Assembly (NCBI RefSeq): GCF_011064545.1
Contig: NZ_JAAMFG010000026.1
Span: 124,001-188,000 of the forward strand
Direction: 5' to 3'
DNA from: Wenzhouxiangella sp. XN24
GTDB lineage: Bacteria; Pseudomonadota; Gammaproteobacteria; Steroidobacterales; XN24
Length of the DNA stretch: 64,000 nucleotides
Shown here: one piece after another, positions 1 to 10,120 of the stretch
Layout: every line of letters starts with the position of its first letter
Position numbering within the stretch: position 1 is the stretch's first letter
The notes under the pieces: generated by a model
Databases searched by the model: none
What the model was told of the DNA's origin: nothing
Seen by the model: the letters and a program-made list of their open reading frames with translations, nothing else
Program-made: the position numbers and the translations under genes

Positions 1-2822
1 TCCAGTTCGGCTGGGACCAGGACGTCGCCGCCAAGGGTATCGAGGCTCGGGCCAAGGTCGATGCCGTCCGGCACCTGCTGCCTGACGACGTGCGGCGGGT
101 GCTGGTGTTCACCGGGTCGCTCGGTGACCAGCCGATCCTGAATCTGCGCATCAGCAGCGACCGGGATCTATCCGACGCATACAGCATGCTGGATCGACAG
201 TTGAAGCGTCGCATCGAGCGTCTCGAGGGCGTCTCCCGTGTGACCCTGTACGGCGTGGACCAGCGCGAGATCCGCATCCTGCTCGACGCCGACCGGATCG
301 CGGCCCACGGGGTAGACCTCAATGCGCTCCGCGAATTGCTGGAGAAAGCCAACTTTTCCGTCAGCGCCGGGCAGCTGACCGACGGCGAACGGCGCTTCAG
401 CGTGCGACCCATCGGAGAGATGAGCTCCGTGGACGAGGTGAACAACATCCTGGTGCGCGACAACCTGAGATTGAGCGACATCGCCGCCGTGGAATTGCTC
501 AGCCCCGAACGGCTGAATGCCCGTCACCTGGACCGGCGCTACTCGATCGGACTGGACGTATTCAAGCAACCGGGTGCCAACCTCGTGGACGTGGCCCGGC
601 GCGTCAAGAGCGAAGTGGATGCCGTGGCGGACACGGACCTGATGCGGGGCATCCACGTCTTTGCGCTGGGCGACCAGGCAGAGGGCGTCACCTCGTCGCT
701 CAGCGACCTGATGACATCGGGGGCGATCGGCGCCCTGCTCGCCTTCGCCGTGCTGTACCTTTTCCTGCGCCAGGGGGCGACGACCCTGATCGTGGTCGCC
801 TGCGTGCCGTTCTCGCTGCTCATCACGCTCGGCGTCATGTATTTCCTCGACATCACGCTGAATATTCTCTCGATGATGGGCCTGATGCTTGCGGTCGGCA
901 TGCTCGTGGACAACGCGGTCGTGGTCACCGAAAGTATCTTCCGCGAGCGGCAACGCGACCCGGGCAATCCGCTGCGGGCCACTCTCCGCGGGGTCAACGC
1001 CGTTTCGATGGCGGTGACGGCCGGGACACTCACGTCCATCATCGTGTTCGTGCCGATACTGTTCGGCGTGAAGACGAATATCACGCTGTTCCTGACGCAC
1101 GTCGCAGTCAGTATCGTCGTGGCCATGCTCGCCTCGCTGCTGATGGCGCTGACCGTCGTGCCGATGATCGTGTCGCGTATTCCCTCCCCGCCGCCGCCTC
1201 GCAAGAGTTCCTGGATATCGCGCCTGAGCATGCGCTACGCGGGCGCCCTGGACTGGACCCTGCGCCATCGCTGGTGGACTGCGTTGGTCGTCGTGCTGAT
1301 CGTCGCCAGCGTGGCCATCCCGCTGAAGGCCGTGAAATTCGATGCGTTCCCGCAGGAGGCCGGGCGCCAGCTTCTCTTGCTCTATAACGTGAAAGACAAG
1401 TATCCGCTGGCGGAGATGAAACGCGCGGTGGACGAAATCGAGGAATACCTTTACGCGAACCAGGAACGCTTCGACATACGGCAGGTATACAGTTTCTACG
1501 AGGAAGGCCGTGCCCAGTCGACCCTGTTGCTCCATGACGGGGACGACGCCAGGGTCCCGACCGGCGAAGTGATCTCGCGGGTCATGGCCGATCTCCCGGA
1601 AATCGTCATCGGCCAGCCGAATTTCGAGTTCGGCAACCAGGGCGGCGACGAAGGATTCACACTGCAACTGGCCGGAGAGTCCACCGAAGCGCTCGCGGAA
1701 CTGGCCCCGCAGGTCGTGCGGCTTTTGTCCACGGTCGAAGGGTTGCGCGACGTACGCACGGACATCAGCGGCGGCGACCGCGAGATCCGAGTGAAGGTGG
1801 ATCGCATGCGCGCCATGCGACAGGGCCTCGACCCGCAGACCATCGCATCCTCGCTGTCGGTGGCCATGCGCGGCGAACAGTTGCGGGAGTTCCGCGGCGC
1901 GGACGGGGAAGTGAAAGTCAGGATCGCCTTTCGCGAGGACGACAGACAGAGCCTTGCGCAACTCGCCGATCTTCCGCTTTACGCGCCCGACGGCCGACGT
2001 GTCACCCTGGGTTCGGTTGCAGAGTTCGAAGTCACGCGCGCGCACGACGAAATACGTCGGATCGACCGGGTCACAGCCGTAACGATCAGCGCCAATCTCG
2101 AGGACAAGTCACTGGAAGAAGTGCGGCCGGAGGTCAAGGCGTTGCTGGATGCGTACCAGTTGCCGCCCGGTTACAGCTGGTCTTTCGGCCGCGGATTCCA
2201 GCGCGCTGACGAAACGCAGCAGATCATGGCGCAGAACATCCTGTTGGCCATCGCTCTCATATTTCTCGTGATGGCAGCCCTGTTCGAGTCCACGGTCTAC
2301 CCCGTGTCCATCATCACCTCGATAGGCTTTTCCGTGATCGGCGTGTTCTGGTTCTTCCTCGCGACCGGAACCACATTCTCCTTCATGGCTACGATCGGCA
2401 TCATGATCCTGGTCGGGGTGGTCGTGAATAACGGCATCGTTCTCGTGGACCATGTCAACAACCTGCGGCGTGCCGGCATGCAACGCGACGCCGCCCTGCT
2501 GCAGGCCGGGCGAGACCGGCTGCGGCCGATCCTGATGACCGCGGCCACGACGATCCTCGGGCTGGTGCCGCTGGCTGTCAGCGCCACCAAGGTCGGCGGC
2601 GACGAAATCGGCGCCCCCGCCTACTTCCCCATGGCGCGTGCGATCATCGGGGGGCTGGGGTTCTCGACGCTGACTTCGCTGCTGCTCGTGCCGTGGACCT
2701 ATGCGCTCCTGGATGACCTCGGCCGCTGGACCCGCCGCGTCAGGTCCGTCGCCCGTGGCGGACATCCCGGCCGCGCCGCGGATGGAACGCCCGACGCGGA
2801 TCAGGGAATGAACACGTCGTAG
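1..2822 (+). CDS. RND-family efflux permease (AcrB/HAE1-like), 5' end missing
   Basis: This is the inner-membrane pump of a proton-driven RND efflux system. The frame is open to the window edge: codons from base 3 read as a continuation of the porter domain (ARAKVDAVRHLLPDDV, typical of RND porters), so the N-terminus lies outside. The visible part has the first transmembrane block (about bases 690-1180, including DNAVVVTESI), a second periplasmic porter domain, and the second transmembrane block (about 2230-2730) with VVNNGIVLVDHVNN. It ends in a short polar tail. The substrate cannot be read from sequence. The stop lies inside the 3' end of the convergent coiled-coil gene, a 22-base tail-to-tail overlap. 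The adaptor and outer-membrane channel, if any, would be upstream of the window. Confidence 0.93.
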   Translation, partial: QFGWDQDVAAKGIEARAKVDAVRHLLPDDVRRVLVFTGSLGDQPILNLRISSDRDLSDAYSMLDRQLKRRIERLEGVSRVTLYGVDQREIRILLDADRIAAHGVDLNALRELLEKANFSVSAGQLTDGERRFSVRPIGEMSSVDEVNNILVRDNLRLSDIAAVELLSPERLNARHLDRRYSIGLDVFKQPGANLVDVARRVKSEVDAVADTDLMRGIHVFALGDQAEGVTSSLSDLMTSGAIGALLAFAVLYLFLRQGATTLIVVACVPFSLLITLGVMYFLDITLNILSMMGLMLAVGMLVDNAVVVTESIFRERQRDPGNPLRATLRGVNAVSMAVTAGTLTSIIVFVPILFGVKTNITLFLTHVAVSIVVAMLASLLMALTVVPMIVSRIPSPPPPRKSSWISRLSMRYAGALDWTLRHRWWTALVVVLIVASVAIPLKAVKFDAFPQEAGRQLLLLYNVKDKYPLAEMKRAVDEIEEYLYANQERFDIRQVYSFYEEGRAQSTLLLHDGDDARVPTGEVISRVMADLPEIVIGQPNFEFGNQGGDEGFTLQLAGESTEALAELAPQVVRLLSTVEGLRDVRTDISGGDREIRVKVDRMRAMRQGLDPQTIASSLSVAMRGEQLREFRGADGEVKVRIAFREDDRQSLAQLADLPLYAPDGRRVTLGSVAEFEVTRAHDEIRRIDRVTAVTISANLEDKSLEEVRPEVKALLDAYQLPPGYSWSFGRGFQRADETQQIMAQNILLAIALIFLVMAALFESTVYPVSIITSIGFSVIGVFWFFLATGTTFSFMATIGIMILVGVVVNNGIVLVDHVNNLRRAGMQRDAALLQAGRDRLRPILMTAATTILGLVPLAVSATKVGGDEIGAPAYFPMARAIIGGLGFSTLTSLLLVPWTYALLDDLGRWTRRVRSVARGGHPGRAADGTPDADQGMNTS

Positions 2823-3844
2823 ATATCCCAGTATTCCTCGGCCAGCACGTTGACCTCGAGGGGAATACGTCGCACGGCTCCGCGTTCCTTGTCACGCACC
2901 GGCAGTTCGATGCGGCCCACCGAGGACGCCATGGGCACGGTTTCCCGCGCGCCCCGGAACTGCACCTCGCGCGCGAGCGCCTTTGCGCGGGCTTCGATGT
3001 CCGCTGTCTTTGGCTGGCCCGGCCCGAGCCGCGCCACCGATTCGCGAATCTTTCCGATCAGCACCTTGCAATCTTCCTCGGAGCCATAGCGCATGTCCTG
3101 CACCGTATTGACGTTGGCATCGCGGGCCTTGCGTGCCAGTTCATCCGTGGAAAAATGCAGATAGAGCTCCTGGGCAGCCGCGATGATCATCAGGTTGATC
3201 TCGCGCTTGGTGGCGTTGTCGAGGCCACTGAATTCCGGCCAGGGTTCCGCAGACACGGCGGCGCGCCGATCCTGCAGTTCAGCGAGCCGCCGCCTGGAGG
3301 CCTCCAGCTCGACCCGCCGTTGTTCGAGTGACTCCGTGATCCTGCGGCGGCGAAAGCGCGCCCAGAAGCCTTGCGCCGCGGCGAGTTCGGCGCGCAGTTC
3401 ATTACGCTTCGCCAGGCGTTCCTCGACTTCCTCACGCGCAAGGGCCATCTGCTGGTCCAGTGCCGCGAGTTGCCGTTGTTTTTCCTGGTTGAAACGCATC
3501 AGCGCCTCGCGTCGCTGGCGCTCCTCGTGTCGTCCGCGCAGCTCGTCCGAAATGACCTGCAGGTGCTCGTGGCAAGAACGCCAAAGGGCCCGCAACTGGA
3601 AATAGACGAGCGCGGTGTAGCCTGTGCCGGGCTGCGCGAGCAATTGCTCGATGGCCTGGAACCGCTCCTCTGCACGGCGGGTCGCAGCTTCCTGGCTGGC
3701 GAGGCGCTCCTCGGCAAGACGCAGGGACTTCTGCAGATCGGAGAACGCCTTCTTGAGTTCCGCGCGATTGCGAAAGAGGTTGAGCAACCGCTCTTCTTCG
3801 GTTTCTTCGACGCCTTTACCGGCCGCCTCCTGGTCATCCGTCAC
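2801..3844 (-). CDS. coiled-coil protein of unknown function
   Basis: I do not recognise a named family for this 347-residue protein. Residues about 15-205 are rich in E, R, A, L and Q, with long heptad-like stretches, so an extended coiled coil is likely. The last ~140 residues are globular and end in EEYWDIYDVFIP. No signal peptide or membrane segment is visible, so it is probably cytoplasmic. The GTG start at 3844 has a good GGGAGAG ribosome site. It lies 33 bases downstream of the DUF1249 gene on the same strand and may be cotranscribed with it. Codon use matches the neighbours and no clear antisense competitor exists, which supports a real gene. Function is unknown. Confidence 0.75.
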   Translation of the reverse strand: MTDDQEAAGKGVEETEEERLLNLFRNRAELKKAFSDLQKSLRLAEERLASQEAATRRAEERFQAIEQLLAQPGTGYTALVYFQLRALWRSCHEHLQVISDELRGRHEERQRREALMRFNQEKQRQLAALDQQMALAREEVEERLAKRNELRAELAAAQGFWARFRRRRITESLEQRRVELEASRRRLAELQDRRAAVSAEPWPEFSGLDNATKREINLMIIAAAQELYLHFSTDELARKARDANVNTVQDMRYGSEEDCKVLIGKIRESVARLGPGQPKTADIEARAKALAREVQFRGARETVPMASSVGRIELPVRDKERGAVRRIPLEVNVLAEEYWDIYDVFIP

Positions 3845-3877
3845 GCTGCTCTCCCGACTGCATCGGCCCCGCCGCCA

Positions 3878-4357
3878 TCAGCGTGCGGCAGCAGCACGCC
3901 CTGGGTGGGCGGGGAACCGGTGGCCATGGTCATAACAGTACTCGAGCCACTTGTTCAACATGCCGTTGCGTGCCCAGCGACGACCGAGTTCGCTCGCAGG
4001 CGGCGCGTGGAAACGCTGCAAGGCATGATGAAGGTGCCGGCTGCGACACTCCATGGCCTCCGCCAGGCCCGCGTCGTGGTAGACGCGAATGGCCAGGTCC
4101 GGATCCGCCACGGGCGCCTGCCCGTCGCGAAAGTAGTAAGTCATCCGCAATGTCGTCGTGTAGGGACGGCGTTCGATGACCTCGAGGTGCAGCGGGAGGT
4201 CACCTGCGACCCGCGAACACTGGTGGTCACGCAAGGCCATGACATCGTCGAACAACCAGTGCAAACGCAGGTAGTTGCTCTCATACAGGTGCATGAGCGC
4301 GGTGAAGCTGCCGGGCTGCGTCGGACGCGGCAGCGCGATGGAGCCGTCTGCTATCAT
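3878..4357 (-). CDS. DUF1249 (YqiB-like) protein
   Basis: This small cytoplasmic protein of about 159 residues matches the YqiB/DUF1249 family in its ordered landmarks: an early YESNYLRL, then ERRPYTTTLRMTYYF, then a valine/arginine-tyrosine-histidine-aspartate block (IRVYHDAGLAEA), and a C-terminal NKWLEYCYDHGH. The family is of unknown biochemical role; in many gammaproteobacteria it sits near the cAMP phosphodiesterase gene cpdA, which is not present here. The ATG at 4357 is used; a TTG three codons earlier is also open. The gene is divergent from phosphoglucomutase and is followed by the coiled-coil gene. Confidence 0.85.
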   Translation of the reverse strand: MIADGSIALPRPTQPGSFTALMHLYESNYLRLHWLFDDVMALRDHQCSRVAGDLPLHLEVIERRPYTTTLRMTYYFRDGQAPVADPDLAIRVYHDAGLAEAMECRSRHLHHALQRFHAPPASELGRRWARNGMLNKWLEYCYDHGHRFPAHPGRAAAAR

Positions 4358-4413
4358 GCGCGGCAATATAGCACAGCGAATCCGGGCCGCCGGGCCGACG
4401 GAGATTGACGAAA

Positions 4414-6048
4414 ATGGCCATACGCAGCATCGCCACGCGTCCGTTCGACGACCAGCGACCGGGCACCGCCGGCCTGCGCAAGAAAGTACGCATCTTCCAG
4501 CAACCCCATTACCTCGAAAACTTCCTGCAATCCGTATTCAACGCCGCGGGCGACTTCAGCGGCGCCACCCTGGTGGCCGGCGGCGACGGCCGTTACTGGA
4601 ACCGGGAAGCGTTGAGCGTGTTGTTTCGCGTCGCGGCCGGCAACGGCGTCGGGCGGATCATCGTCGGACGTCACGGTCTGCTGTCCACGCCCGCCGCTTC
4701 GCACCTCATCCGCCTGCATGAAGCGGCCGGCGGCTTCCTGTTGACCGCCAGTCACAACCCCGGGGGCCCCGACGGCGACTTCGGCGTCAAGTTCGACACC
4801 GCAAACGGCGGCCAGGCGCCGGAGTCGCTCACTGAAGCCGCCTGGCGTGCCTCCCTGGAGATCGAGGCTTACCACGTGGCCGACATGCCGGAACCGGAAC
4901 TGGATCGGCTCGGGCTCCAGCAGGCCGGTGATCTCCAGATCGAAGTCGTGGATCCGGTGGCGGATTACGCCGATCTCATGGAAAGCCTGTTCGACTTTCC
5001 CCGCATACGAAAGTTGCTGGGGAACGGGCGTTTTCGCATGCGCTTCGACGGCCTGAATGCGATCACCGGGCCCTATGCGATGGAGATCCTGGAGCATCGC
5101 CTCGGCGCCGCCCCCGGAACGGTCGTCAACGCCGTACCCCTGCCGGATTTCGGCGGCCTCCATCCGGATCCCAATCCGGTCGATGCCGCGCACCTCGTGG
5201 ACTGGATGACGGGACCGGACGCCGGCGACCTCGCGGCGGCCTCCGACGGTGACGGCGACCGCAACATGATCGTCGGGCGCGGCATGGTGGTGTCGCCCGG
5301 CGACAGCCTCGCCGTCCTGGCCGAGCACGCCCGCCGAGTGCCGGGTTACGCGGGCGGCCTCGCCGGCGTCGCACGCTCGATGCCGACGAGCCGCGCGGTA
5401 GACCGGGTGGCCGAGGCGCTGAACATCCCCTGCTACGAGACGCCGACGGGCTGGCGCTACTTCTGCAACCTGCTGGATGCCGGGCGGGTGGACCTGTGCG
5501 GCGAGGAGAGCTTCGGCACCAGTTCGAGCCACGCAAGAGAGAAGGACGGCCTGTGGGCGGTGCTTTTCTGGCTCAACCTCGTCGCGGCGACGGAGCGGTC
5601 GGTTGAAGAACTGGTGCACGACCACTGGCAACGCTTCGGGCGTCATGCATTCGCCCGCCACGACTGGTTCATCCCGGACAGCGAACGCGCCGCCGTCGTG
5701 ATGCAGACGCTGCAGGAGAATCCCGGGCGGTTCGACGGGACGACGCTGGGAGACGTTCACATCGAGCGGGCCGACAGCTTTGCATATCACGACCCGGTCG
5801 ACGAAAGCGTGGCCTCGGGCCAGGGTGTCCGCGTGTTCCTGGCGGACGGCTCGCGCGTGGTGTTTCGCCTGTCGGGCACCGGGACCCAGGGCGCGACGCT
5901 GCGCATCTACCTGGAAAAGTACCTGCCGCCCGATGCCGATCATGGCGGCACCGGACCGGAACTTACCGCCGCGCTCGGCGCATTCGCCGCCGGGCTGGCC
6001 AGGGTTTCCGAGCTGACCGGCGTCGCCCGACCGGCGGGCGTGATCTAG
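4414..6048 (+). CDS. pgm: phosphoglucomutase (alpha-D-glucose-specific)
   Basis: The enzyme interconverts glucose 1-phosphate and glucose 6-phosphate, feeding glycogen, nucleotide-sugar and envelope sugar synthesis in the cytoplasm. At 544 residues it has the PGM1-type length. Visible landmarks are the substrate entry motif RPGTAGLRKK near the start, the phosphoserine loop TASHNPGG around residue 114, the metal loop DGDGDR around residue 280, the sugar loop GEESFGTSSSHAREKDG, and the C-terminal phosphate loop RLSGTGTQGATLR. The ATG at 4414 is chosen because ACGGAG sits about 10 bases upstream; the TTG three codons earlier would overlap that site. Its stop overlaps the ppsR stop by 3 bases, tail to tail. 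Confidence 0.95.
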   Translation: MAIRSIATRPFDDQRPGTAGLRKKVRIFQQPHYLENFLQSVFNAAGDFSGATLVAGGDGRYWNREALSVLFRVAAGNGVGRIIVGRHGLLSTPAASHLIRLHEAAGGFLLTASHNPGGPDGDFGVKFDTANGGQAPESLTEAAWRASLEIEAYHVADMPEPELDRLGLQQAGDLQIEVVDPVADYADLMESLFDFPRIRKLLGNGRFRMRFDGLNAITGPYAMEILEHRLGAAPGTVVNAVPLPDFGGLHPDPNPVDAAHLVDWMTGPDAGDLAAASDGDGDRNMIVGRGMVVSPGDSLAVLAEHARRVPGYAGGLAGVARSMPTSRAVDRVAEALNIPCYETPTGWRYFCNLLDAGRVDLCGEESFGTSSSHAREKDGLWAVLFWLNLVAATERSVEELVHDHWQRFGRHAFARHDWFIPDSERAAVVMQTLQENPGRFDGTTLGDVHIERADSFAYHDPVDESVASGQGVRVFLADGSRVVFRLSGTGTQGATLRIYLEKYLPPDADHGGTGPELTAALGAFAAGLARVSELTGVARPAGVI

Positions 6049-6887
6049 ACCTCGCCCCCGTCCACGCCCTGCATGCGATTGAGGAGCCCGGTGCGGTCGA
6101 GAACGGTGCTGGCGATCTCCTCGACCGAGCACTCGCCCGTATCGAGATACTGGATGCCATAGCGCGCGAACAGGGCCTCGGCGGAGCGCAACTCGAAACT
6201 GACCTGGCGTGCCGAAGCGTAATTGCTCTCCGGACGACGTTCCTGCCGGATCTGCTGCAGGCGCGCGGGCTTGATCGTGAGACCGAAAAGGCGATCACGA
6301 TAACGCTCCAGCGGAGCCGGCAACTTGCCGCGCTCGAACTCTTCCTCGGTGAGCGGGTAATTGGCGGCGTACACGCCGTAACGTAGCGCCATGTAGAGGC
6401 ACGTCGGCGTCTTGCCGGACCGGGAGACCCCGACGAGAATCAGGTCGGCCTTGCTGTAGTCGCGCGTCGTGGACCCGTCATCGTGTTCCAGCGCGTAGTT
6501 CATCGCGTCGATGCGCCGGGTGTAGGAGCGCTGGTCGGCCACACCGTGGGCCTTGCCCGTAGCATGGCTGGAAACGATGCCGAGTTCGCGCTCCATGGGT
6601 CCGATGAAGGCGCCGAAAAAATCGAGCACCAGCCCCTGGCTCTGCGAGATTATGTCGCGCAGATCGTCCTGTACCATGGTGGCGAAGACGATCGGCCGGG
6701 ACCCTTCCACCTCGCGGGTCAGGTCGATACGCCGTACGCATTCCCTCACCTTGTCAGGGGTGTTGATAAATGGCACAGTCACGCCGCGAAACCTGAGCCC
6801 GTCGAACTGCGTCAACAGGCTGTGTCCGAGCGTCTCCGCGGTGACACCGGTCTGGTCGGATACGAAAAATACCGTTCTGTGCTTCAT
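6045..6887 (-). CDS. ppsR: PEP synthase regulatory protein (bifunctional kinase/pyrophosphorylase)
   Basis: PpsR (DUF299) controls PEP synthase by ADP-dependent phosphorylation of a threonine next to the catalytic histidine, and by phosphate-dependent reversal. The 280-residue protein starts [19 protein letters not shown], typical of the family. It carries the P-loop-like [19 protein letters not shown] and the following [10 protein letters not shown]. The ATG at 6887 is preferred over the upstream frame opening at 6935 because the family begins here. It is divergent from ppsA, whose product it regulates, with 71 bases between the two starts, a common arrangement in proteobacteria. Confidence 0.95.
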   Translation of the reverse strand: MKHRTVFFVSDQTGVTAETLGHSLLTQFDGLRFRGVTVPFINTPDKVRECVRRIDLTREVEGSRPIVFATMVQDDLRDIISQSQGLVLDFFGAFIGPMERELGIVSSHATGKAHGVADQRSYTRRIDAMNYALEHDDGSTTRDYSKADLILVGVSRSGKTPTCLYMALRYGVYAANYPLTEEEFERGKLPAPLERYRDRLFGLTIKPARLQQIRQERRPESNYASARQVSFELRSAEALFARYGIQYLDTGECSVEEIASTVLDRTGLLNRMQGVDGGEV

Positions 6888-6958
6888 GTCATTGCCTGTT
6901 CGACGCGACTGCGCGCATTGTCCGTTCCCTGACACCGGGAACTCAAGAGGGCCACACC

Positions 6959-9316
6959 GTGGAACAGTACATCATCAAGCTCGATGAGCTCGGCATGAAC
7001 GACGTCGAGCGAGTCGGCGGCAAGAATGCCTCCCTGGGCGAAATGCTCGCCAACCTCGAAGCCCTCGGGGTGACGGTGCCGAGTGGCTTCGCCACCACCG
7101 CTGCGGCGTACCGGGACTTCATGCAGACGGACGGCCTCGGCGAACGCATCCGCGAGGCCCTTGCCGATCTCGACGTGGACGACGTCGAGAAACTGGTGGC
7201 CACCGGCGCCCGGATCCGGGACTGGATCCGGGAAACGCCCCTTCCCGCCCGCTTGCACGAGGACATCCGCCGCGGCTGGGACGAGATGTCGGGCGGACGG
7301 GACATCGCGGTGGCCGTGCGCTCCTCCGCGACGGCCGAGGACCTTCCCGAAGCCAGTTTCGCAGGTCAGCAGGAAACCTACCTGAACGTGCGCGGCATCG
7401 AGGCCGTCATCGAGCGCATCCACGACGTGTTTGCCTCATTGTTCAACGATCGCGCGATCGCCTATCGCGTGCACCATGATTTCGACCATTCGCAGGTCGC
7501 CCTCTCCGCCGGTATCCAGCACATGGTGCGCAGCGACACGGGTGCCAGCGGCGTGCTCTTCACGCTGGACACAGAGTCGGGTTTCCGTGACGTGGTGTTC
7601 ATCACTGCGTCCTGGGGCCTCGGCGAAATGGTGGTCCAGGGCGCCGTGAATCCGGACGAATTCTATGTGTTCAAGCCGTCGCTCGAAGCCGGCAAGCGCG
7701 CCATCCTGCGCAAGACCATGGGCAGCAAGGCGATCAAGATGGTGCATGGCGACGACGGCCACGGCACCCGGACCATCGACGTCCCCGCCGCCGACCGCGC
7801 CCGTTACTGCCTGGACGACGCGGATATCGAGACCCTCGCCCGCCATGCCGTGGCCATCGAGAAGCACTACGGCTGCCCCATGGACATCGAGTGGGGCAAG
7901 GACGGCGGCGACGGCAAGCTCTACATACTCCAGGCGCGGCCCGAGACGGTGCAGAGCCGGCAGGGACGCTCCATCCTGCGGTTCAAGCTGAAAAACCGCT
8001 CCACGGTGATCGCCTCGGGGCGCAGCATCGGCCAGCGCATCGGCGCCGGCACCGCGCGCATCATTCGCGACGTGAAGGAAATGCATCGCGTGCGCGCCGG
8101 CGACGTGCTGATCGCCGACATGACGGACCCCGACTGGGAGCCGGTGATGAAACGCGCCGCGGCCATCGTCACGGATCGGGGCGGACGCACCTGCCACGCC
8201 GCGATCATCGCGCGCGAGCTGGGCATCCCCGCGGTGGTCGGTTGCGGCGACGCCACGCGCACCGTGTCCGACGGCCAGCCGGTCACCGTGTCCTGTGCCG
8301 AAGGCGACACCGGCTTCATATTCGACGGCGTGCTCGACTTCGACGAGCAGACCATCGAGCTCGACCGGATGCCGGACATCCCGGTCAAGATCATGATGAA
8401 CGTCGGCAACCCGGACCGGGCCTTCGATTTCGCCGGCATCCCGCATCACGGCGTGGGCCTCGCGCGGCTCGAGTTCATCATCAACCGGATGATCGGCGTG
8501 CATCCCCGCGCCCTGCTGGAGTTCGACTCCCTGTCGGACGACCTGAAACACACCATCCGCCAGCAGATGGCGGGTTACGACGACCCGGTGGAATTCTTCA
8601 TCGGCAAGCTCGCGGAGGGCATCGGCACGATCGCTGCCGCATTCGCCCCCCACCCCGTGATCGTGCGCTTGTCCGATTTCAAGTCCAACGAGTACGCCAA
8701 CCTGATCGGCGGCCGCGAGTACGAACCCCACGAGGAAAACCCGATGCTGGGCTTCCGCGGCGCCTCGCGTTACGTGGCGGAGAACTTCCGTCCATGCTTC
8801 GAGCTCGAATGCCGGGCGCTGAAGCGGGTGCGCGAGGACATGGGCCTCGACAACGTCCAGGTCATGGTGCCCTTCGTGCGCACGGTCGCCGAGGCGCGCA
8901 AGGTCGTGGAGCTGCTGGCCGAGAATGGCCTGAAGCGCGGCGAGCACGGCCTCAAGTTGATCATGATGTGCGAAATCCCGTCGAACGCCTTGCTCGCGGA
9001 GCAGTTCCTGGAGCATTTCGACGGCATGTCGATCGGCTCGAACGACATGACCCAGCTGACGCTCGGCCTGGACCGGGACTCGAGCATCATTGCCGACCTG
9101 TTCGACGAGCGGGACGATGCCGTCAAGGCCCTGCTGCACATGGCGATCGCGGCGTGCCGCCGGCAGGGCAAGTACATCGGGATCTGCGGGCAGGGGCCCT
9201 CGGACCACGCCGACTTCGCGCGCTGGCTGCTCGACGAAGGCATCGAGAGCATCTCGCTCAACCCGGACACGGTGGTCGAGACGTGGATGTTCCTCGCCGG
9301 CCGGAGCGTCGCCTGA
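6959..9316 (+). CDS. ppsA: phosphoenolpyruvate synthase
   Basis: PEP synthase makes PEP from pyruvate, ATP and water (releasing AMP and phosphate), the first step of gluconeogenesis from pyruvate. The 785-residue protein has the N-terminal ATP-grasp domain ([11 protein letters not shown], then [19 protein letters not shown]), the phosphohistidine swivel domain with [17 protein letters not shown] around residue 412, and the C-terminal PEP/pyruvate barrel with [18 protein letters not shown]. The GRTCH segment carries both the phospho-histidine and the neighbouring threonine targeted by PpsR. The start is GTG, with AAGAGG about eight bases upstream. The divergent ppsR gene supports the assignment. 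Confidence 0.97.
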   Translation: MEQYIIKLDELGMNDVERVGGKNASLGEMLANLEALGVTVPSGFATTAAAYRDFMQTDGLGERIREALADLDVDDVEKLVATGARIRDWIRETPLPARLHEDIRRGWDEMSGGRDIAVAVRSSATAEDLPEASFAGQQETYLNVRGIEAVIERIHDVFASLFNDRAIAYRVHHDFDHSQVALSAGIQHMVRSDTGASGVLFTLDTESGFRDVVFITASWGLGEMVVQGAVNPDEFYVFKPSLEAGKRAILRKTMGSKAIKMVHGDDGHGTRTIDVPAADRARYCLDDADIETLARHAVAIEKHYGCPMDIEWGKDGGDGKLYILQARPETVQSRQGRSILRFKLKNRSTVIASGRSIGQRIGAGTARIIRDVKEMHRVRAGDVLIADMTDPDWEPVMKRAAAIVTDRGGRTCHAAIIARELGIPAVVGCGDATRTVSDGQPVTVSCAEGDTGFIFDGVLDFDEQTIELDRMPDIPVKIMMNVGNPDRAFDFAGIPHHGVGLARLEFIINRMIGVHPRALLEFDSLSDDLKHTIRQQMAGYDDPVEFFIGKLAEGIGTIAAAFAPHPVIVRLSDFKSNEYANLIGGREYEPHEENPMLGFRGASRYVAENFRPCFELECRALKRVREDMGLDNVQVMVPFVRTVAEARKVVELLAENGLKRGEHGLKLIMMCEIPSNALLAEQFLEHFDGMSIGSNDMTQLTLGLDRDSSIIADLFDERDDAVKALLHMAIAACRRQGKYIGICGQGPSDHADFARWLLDEGIESISLNPDTVVETWMFLAGRSVA

Positions 9317-9335
9317 CGGCCCCGGAGCCGGGCTT

Positions 9336-10004
9336 CTAGAGGTCGCCCCAGCGCGAACGCCGTCCGAGCCGCAGGCGCGGAATGATCAAGCCCGCCAGCA
9401 GGCCGGCGACCAGCACGCCGGCCCCGGCGAGGAACCAGTCGCGCTGGCTGCTGCGCTTGAGCTCTGCGACCTCCATCCGCAGGCCGTCACCGACCTGCTC
9501 GGCGGACGCGAGGCGCGTACGCAATTCGCGGTTCACCTTGTCGAGTTCGAGCGCCGACGCCGACACGCGCTGGATCCGTTCCAGTTCCGCGCGGACTTCG
9601 TCCAGTTCGGTCCCTAGCCCCGAGCGTTCCGCCTCGAGCGCGCCGCGCTCGCCGGTCACCTCCCGCAAGCGCCCCTCAAGTTCGGCCACCTGCGCGGTGA
9701 GTGCCTGTACACGGGTCGTCGCCGCCGCCAGCTGCGCACGCGCAGCCGGCTCATCCATCAGGTAGCGGCTGAGCACCCAGCCTTCCGTGCCAGCCTCGGT
9801 CCGCACCCGCGTGTAGCCGCTGGCGTCGTCCGACTCCAGGACTTCGAGAGGGGTACCGCTGGACAGCATCCGGATGATCGAGTGCTGGGTCGAGGTGCCG
9901 CTGCGCAACGTGATTTCGAGCCGATCCGAAACATAGCGTGTCTGTGCATCGGCGGCCGTCGCCGCCAGCGCCAGCAGGCACAGGACGAGGAATCTGGGTC
10001 TCAT
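9336..10004 (-). CDS. SH3-domain membrane-anchored protein (TIGR04211-like)
   Basis: The 222-residue protein has a signal peptide (MRPRFLVLCLLALAATAADA), a bacterial SH3 domain at about residues 22-88 (YVSDRLEITLRSGTS through GTEGWVLSRYL), a coiled coil at about 90-190, and a single C-terminal transmembrane helix (WFLAGAGVLVAGLLAGLII) followed by a basic tail. This order matches the SH3-and-anchor family related to E. coli YgiM. It should be inner-membrane anchored with its SH3 domain in the periplasm, perhaps contacting peptidoglycan, but the role is not established. It is convergent with ppsA (19 bases) and divergent from the RND permease. Confidence 0.85.
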   Translation of the reverse strand: MRPRFLVLCLLALAATAADAQTRYVSDRLEITLRSGTSTQHSIIRMLSSGTPLEVLESDDASGYTRVRTEAGTEGWVLSRYLMDEPAARAQLAAATTRVQALTAQVAELEGRLREVTGERGALEAERSGLGTELDEVRAELERIQRVSASALELDKVNRELRTRLASAEQVGDGLRMEVAELKRSSQRDWFLAGAGVLVAGLLAGLIIPRLRLGRRSRWGDL

Positions 10005-10084
10005 ATCTGGAGAAAGGCCTCTGCCAATGCGGGTAACACATGATACCGGAGGCCAGACGATCGAATAGGCCTCGCCGGTCGGAG

Positions 10085-10090
10085 TACAAT
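10085..10090 (+). promoter_or_regulatory. candidate -10 box for the RND permease-adaptor operon
   Basis: TACAAT matches the sigma-70 -10 consensus at five of six positions and lies 30 bases before the GTG start at 10121. No good -35 box is visible at the right distance. If it is used, the frame opening at 10040 cannot be the start of the permease. This is inference from sequence alone. Confidence 0.3.
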
Positions 10091-10120
10091 AAGCTGCTTA
10101 ATGACTCTGCGGCTTTCCCA

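Noticed and set aside
168-2045. 625-codon open frame on the minus strand
   Set aside because: Lies antisense to the RND permease; composition is rich in H, R, Q and D, as expected from the complement of GC-rich coding DNA, with no family features.
3371-4408. 345-codon open frame on the plus strand across the coiled-coil and DUF1249 genes
   Set aside because: No domain features; DUF1249 on the other strand has clear conserved blocks, and the coiled coil has a good ribosome site.
7891-9339. 482-codon open frame on the plus strand within ppsA
   Set aside because: Out-of-phase shadow of the PEP synthase gene; arginine/proline-rich with no fold.
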